Origin: Enoplosus armatus
Taxonomy: Eukaryota; Chordata; Actinopteri; Centrarchiformes; Enoplosidae
Length of the DNA stretch: 64,000 bases
Assembly: GCF_043641665.1 (NCBI RefSeq)
Contig: NC_092183.1
Coordinates: 21,982,501-22,046,500, forward strand
Direction of reading: 5' to 3'
The translations under genes were made by a program, and so were the position numbers. Position 1 is the stretch's first letter, and each line of letters starts with the position of its first letter. Under the pieces are notes generated by a model that did not search any database, was not told the origin of the DNA, and saw nothing but the letters and a program-made list of their open reading frames with translations. Positions 59,511 to 64,000 of the stretch are shown piece by piece.

Positions 59511-59805
59511 TTTGGAATTGATCCAGTAGATTGCCTCAGCCAGTACCTGCGAACGGGCTGCAATGTTGCAAAAACCATACATAGGTGGCAACTGCACCCG
59601 TGATAAGTACGTCCACCTAAAATGCTTGTTTTCGCCAGTGACAGGCTCAGAAGTGTCTGACAACATTATGGAACGGATCCCTACAGAGATAGATACCTTT
59701 AAGTAAGAGTAAGATCCTTTTCGTTTAACCAGAGACAGAAGACTCACTGGAGGAAAACTCTTGCTCTGAAATCTCGCGAGAGGTGAGTTGTTGCAGGAAG
59801 ACAAT
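59511..59805 (+). repeat. Interspersed repeat R3, copy 2
   Basis: Counterpart of 40934-41205 in the same orientation, with a slightly longer middle part. Confidence 0.7.
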
Positions 59806-61160
59806 GGTGGAAATGTGCATCATTTTACTCTTTAACAAAAAGGTCTATAACGTTTGCCTGACAAGCGACCTCTTGTGGCCCTGTGAATAATCTCTCAGAA
59901 GCAAAGGGGCGAGTAGCATCATGTTCTCATAGGGCCACAAAACCTCTGAGTGGGCCATGGTGGCTTTTAGGGCGTGCTGCTCGCATCACGTCTTCTACCA
60001 ACAGTCGAGGTTGATTGCTTTTAACCATGACTGCAAATTCTCTAAAACCTTAAGTAGTTTTAACCTTAACAATAGAGGTGACAGAGCATAAAAACCCTCA
60101 TATGCCGATCTAATGCGGAAGCTTTTGGCGGTTTCATTCAAAAAAAGTCTCAGTAGCCTATATGTATTAGCTATTAAGAACCTGTATCAGTTGCAGAAGC
60201 CTAATTTAAAGGCTGAATTTATAATTGAGAATTGTTACTCCAAGTATAACAAATCCCATCACTGTTGGTGATTATGTTTACACAATCACCAATCTACTGG
60301 ACATTCTTGGACAAATATCTCAAAACCTTGAAAAATAAAATCTATAAACAAACTATATGAGAGGTGAGAAAATATGTTTCTTGTAGCTTGGGTGATTTGA
60401 CCCTTTAAGTCATAGGCAACACAGGAAGGCAAAGACATTTTATTTGAGTTACACTGAGCTAAGAAATCGTAACTTGAAATATTTATTCTTCATCCATAGC
60501 TGACACAAAAAAACATAAATCCCTGATTGTACCTTCTAGAAACCTTTCCGGATCTGTTGTTCCCTACCCATTTCTCCTCAGTGCAAACACTGACAAGTGA
60601 ATGCTTGGGTTTTCACAGCAACGTCTAAGCCCCAGCGTGATTGAAGGAGAAAGTTGTTGTTCAGTTAGATGAATAGCCGACAAGAGAGGAGGGCACGGGG
60701 GAGAGCGACGTCCAGGAGTCTCAGTCTGGAGGAGCCTTTGTTCCTGTGGGCTCTTGTCCAGTTTTTCACACTGAGAGTGGATACCTAGGTGGAATACTAA
60801 TGGCTGGCTTTGTCTGACAGGATTTTGGACATTAGGGATGTTAAGGTTTTACTCTTACTCTCAAGTACATCGGTGTCTGTGTGTGAGTCTGTCTAGACAG
60901 GTGTGTGTACAGCCACACTAGGCAAGCTGTTCGTGTTAAAGAATTATTCCGGTTGTGATAACGTACTCACCAAATTAACTGCGTTCTTCTGAGTTCTACA
61001 CGGCGACATCAACAAGAGGTCAGAAGGACCATCAGAGAGGTTGTGAACAAGCTAACGGTCTTATATTGATGAGTAAATGAAGGTGAAGGGTAAAATTGAA
61101 TTGTAAAAAAGAAAAAATGACACTCTGGGAAGGTCTGGGAAGGTTAATGCCACGAACCCC
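59806..61160. other. Intergenic DNA, nothing recognised
   Basis: No gene or confident repeat. Confidence 0.4.
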
Positions 61161-61169
61161 TAACCCTAA

Positions 61170-61214
<45 letters not shown>
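61158..61214. repeat. C-run and CA microsatellite, telomere-like words
   Basis: Two ccctaa-type words, C16 (61171-61186) and CA14. The telomere-like words are too few to be an interstitial telomere. Confidence 0.85.
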
Positions 61215-61218
<4 letters not shown>

Positions 61219-62003
61219 AAGACCCAAGTACAAATACACTGAAGTTTTACTTTAACAAATCAAACCATCTCATTATGACAAATCTACCAAACAAGTCATA
61301 TTGTTCATGAGAGTAATGATATGTATGCCGGGGATAGAAAGTCATGAATGAGTGATTCGTCCTCAGTGATTCGTCCTCAGTGTATTTCAGTCAGCCATGG
61401 TGTTTGCTACTTGCTTGTCCCACCTTAGCTTCTTCCTCTTTTGCCCAAGTCTAGGTTTTGGGATCCAATGTTTAAATCTGTGACCCATAAAATTACTCAG
61501 TCATCAATCTGTTAATCTGCAAATGCCTGTGGAAAGCATTTGGAATATGTATTGTAAATACAGATGCATTTGATGTCAATGGGCATACAAAAGCTTTTCA
61601 AGCATGTTGCACAAAACCACCAAATGAAAGCCATCCAAACAGACCAAACTTTACGGTTTACTGTACACTGATTACATGAGTAGTACTAATCTTTTATTGA
61701 CTATGAAGAACAGTAATAAAACAGATGTTCCAGTTAACTTTAGAGAGTCCAGAAGGCATAAAGAAGGGCTATGTGGTAAAAATGTCTGCCACCCTGCTGC
61801 TCTTGATGAACTCCCTGTGCCAAATGCCTGACACTGCTTGCGTAAGTAGGGTTCTTTTAAAAAAATGACTGCATTTGCATGACAAAGGCAGATGGCACTA
61901 AGGCGGGAGGGAGGGAGGAGTGGGGGGTCTGAAGGGAGGCAGGAGGCAGGAGACAGACTGGGACTCTTGGACAGACACACTGGGATTGCTGGCTCTCTCC
62001 CAG
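61215..62003. other. Intergenic or intronic DNA
   Basis: Nothing recognised. A tandem gtgattcgtcctca pair lies near 61350-61380. It ends in a pyrimidine-rich acceptor-like stretch, gctggctctctcccag. Confidence 0.4.
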
Positions 62004-62176
62004 TCAGGAGACCAGAAACTCTGCTGGATATGCTGGATATTGAAGCCGAGGCACTGGATGAGGAGTCTGGACCAGATTTGGGTTTTAAAAAACCACACAT
62101 GGAGTTTGTTCACAGACTTTCTGCTGCTTTGGAGGAAAATGGAGATTCTACAGCTGAGAGTGCAACAATGAACTAG
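62004..62176 (+). CDS. Possible terminal exon of an upstream gene
   Basis: After the acceptor-like ctctctcccag (to 62003) the frame reads RRPETLLDMLDIEAEALDEE, SGPDLGFKKPHMEFVHRL, SAALEENGDS and TAESATMN, then TAG (62174-62176). The acidic, non-repetitive sequence looks like a real C-terminus, but I do not recognise the protein and see no upstream exon. No canonical AATAAA lies between its stop and the receptor's first exon, 260 bp on. Alternatives: a 5' noncoding exon of the receptor, or chance. Confidence 0.35.
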
Positions 62177-62436
62177 GACATACACTCCATAATTTGTGAA
62201 AACTACCTGTTGAAAAGAGATGCACTAAAATGTTTGTGGCTTGGCTTGTCATGCAATACTCAAAGCTACATTTGAGATATTATTGGCTTAAATACCCATA
62301 ATCAATAAGGTTTTGTATTTACTCTGGGACTTGAAAGAGATACAGACATTTTTTCCAAAGTACATCTGGATCCAGCGGTAATATTATTTTCTAGGTAAGC
62401 TGGTTTATTTCACTTGGAGACTACACTGCCTTAGAG

Positions 62437-63977
62437 ATGACTGGTGCCCTGCATACTGGACTCATACTCTTCTCGTTTGTGGTAATAACCTTCTCAATTC
62501 TACACTACATAATATAACAAGAGCCATGCAAACCCTTTTTCTGTGTTTCATTTTAACTTGTATTAAGATTTTTTTTTTTTTTTTAAATGCTACTCAGTGC
62601 ATCAACTTTGGAATATTTTGATACCTGGAATTCCTCAACACTGATAAGTGTTCTCAAAAACACATTACCCATTTATTGTCAAATGGCAGATAAACTGCAG
62701 CTTTTGGATGCTGCTTAATATGAAATGTGCAGGCAAATGCTGCCCAGCAACTGTTTAAATAATAGCATAAACTTGACTTTTTCTCCTGTAGGTGGTATGT
62801 GAGTGTGAGCCGACTCACGCTGGGCCAGACAGAGTGGGGGACTCACATGGTGAGACTATTAATCACTTTTAGTGGCCAGCAGTTTAAATTCGTGGCACTG
62901 ACTTCTATTATATGTCCACTCGATCAATCAAAAAAACATTAAATATGTATTTGATTGATGCCTCACTAGTTTTCATTTATGCTTTTGTCGTGGTTGTTTT
63001 CTGTGTCTGCCTCCCCAGGACAATCCAGGCTGGTCCATCTAACTTCTCACTGGGCCTTCCAGCTAGTCAATGACTCGCTGGCCTTCTCCAGGGCCGACAG
63101 CTTCTGCAGAGGCCAGTTCAGCTCACTTGCCACCCTGGATGAGTCAGAGGACCGGGAAGGAGCCTTGGAGCTGCTTCAGCAGACTGGACTTCGCTCACCT
63201 ATCTGGGTCAGGGATCCCAGCAAAACAGCTTCCCAGCCTGTGGCCCTCTCCAAACAATGTGAGTGAAATCAGCAAACCTACAATCAGTAAGTAAAGAAAT
63301 CAATACGTACAATTTGATCAATTACTTCTTCTTCTGCTCTTGTTTAGATTTACCCTTCTCAGCTCTAAACTTCCCAAAGGAATCCCGCGAGGGCTTTGCT
63401 CGTGTCAACGTGTCCTTTCCGGCCCTGTCATCCGTCAGTGTGTGTGTTCGTGTTCAGTGGAACCCAGAGTGGAATGAAGTGTCCACCATCTTCTCCTACG
63501 CTGCACCTGTCTTTACCAATGAGTTCCAGCTAAGAGGCCAAGTGGACATGCAGGGACGCATCCTCCTGGCGCTCATCATCCATGGGAAGCACCTTCCATA
63601 CAAGGCATCATTCCCCAACGACAGAGCTTGGCATCACATCTGTGTCACGTGGTGCCAGAGCAGCAACCACTGGGCAATCTATGTGGATGGGGACAGGAAG
63701 GACATGGGCTCAGGCACAGACATTTCCAGGGATATCTACGGGGATGGGATACTCATTCTGGGTCAGGACCAGGATTCATTTGGAGGGAATTTCACAGAGC
63801 CTTTTTTTGGAAATATCACTGACCTAAATGTTTGGAATATGTCTCTGGAAACAAGGCATGTCCTTGCCCTCAACGCATGCTCACCCATGACCCAGGAAGT
63901 AATTTTCAGTTGGAACCTTGACCACCTAAGCAGCCACCCAGTGGTCAAAGAGGTGCAAGTCCTTCTGTTTTGCCCAG
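62437..63977 (+). CDS. adgrd2: Adhesion GPCR D2-like, N-terminal exons (partial)
   Basis: Coding exons 62437-62481, 62792-62849, 63019-63258 and 63348-63977, all with GT-AG introns and consistent phases (0, 1, 1, then 1 at the final donor). 324 residues are visible before the window ends. Residues 1-20 (MTGALHTGLILFSFVVVCEC) form a signal peptide split by intron 1. Residues 45-95 (HWAFQLVNDSLAFSRADSFC, SLATLDESED) look like the start of a C-type lectin-like fold. Residues about 130-324 form a pentraxin/LNS domain with the signature H211-x-C213-x-T-W216 and Cys147 as likely disulphide partner. Possible N-glycosylation sites include NDS, NVS, NFT, NIT and NMS. The autoproteolytic GAIN domain and seven membrane helices should lie beyond 64000. 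Pentraxin adhesion GPCRs are ADGRD1, ADGRD2 and ADGRG6; from memory the fit is best to the orphan receptor ADGRD2 (GPR144). Subfamily is inferred, not proven. Confidence 0.75.
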
Positions 63978-64000
63978 GTAAGATCACTTTTTGTATATGC

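Noticed and set aside
61158..61171. Interstitial telomere (ccctaaccctaac)
   Set aside because: Only about two units beside a C run and CA microsatellite.
1..64000. CRISPR arrays, operons, phage or integron structures
   Set aside because: None seen; the sequence is vertebrate nuclear DNA.

Overview
The window looks like nuclear DNA from an advanced (acanthomorph-type) teleost fish. It has sparse spliced genes with GT-AG introns, many microsatellites, and several repeat families I recognise as typical of fish. The two PIM-type kinase genes fit the PIM-like kinase expansion known from teleosts. No prokaryotic or organellar features are visible. Family names are recognised by eye; no database search was run.

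Layout. (1) 1-3.5 kb: noncoding DNA with old interspersed repeats. (2) 3.55-16.5 kb: two nearly identical PIM-like kinase genes in direct orientation, in duplicated blocks 3550-6010 and 13527-15958. Each has a 61-bp first coding exon, a 304-bp intron and a 1193-bp second exon, giving 417 residues. Between them lie a piggyBac-family element with its catalytic core deleted (about 7950-9898, minus strand), two LINE 3' tails and a decayed coding fragment. hAT-like repeats flank the second copy. (3) 16.5-62 kb: about 45 kb with no convincing protein-coding gene. It holds TTAA-flanked MITEs, a MITE plus LINE remnant at 37.3-38.4 kb, a U1 snRNA copy fused to a LINE-type tail (25415-25650), a local 0.3-kb duplication (41.9 and 44.6 kb), an antisense PIM pseudogene fragment (58.27-58.51 kb), and several low-repeat stretches rich in homeodomain-, POU- or forkhead-like words that could be conserved regulatory elements. 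(4) 62.4-64 kb: the first four coding exons of an adhesion GPCR with a pentraxin domain, best matched to adgrd2 (GPR144). It has a signal peptide, a lectin-like stretch and a pentraxin signature, and runs off the window end. A possible terminal exon of an upstream gene lies just before it (62004-62176).

The genes do not form a pathway. The kinase pair is a recent duplication in a transposon-rich neighbourhood, the receptor belongs to a separate locus, and the gap between resembles a regulatory gene desert. No clearly novel multi-gene system is evident. The most unusual items are the U1-LINE chimera, the compensated hairpin upstream of both kinase copies, and transposon ends bracketing the second copy.
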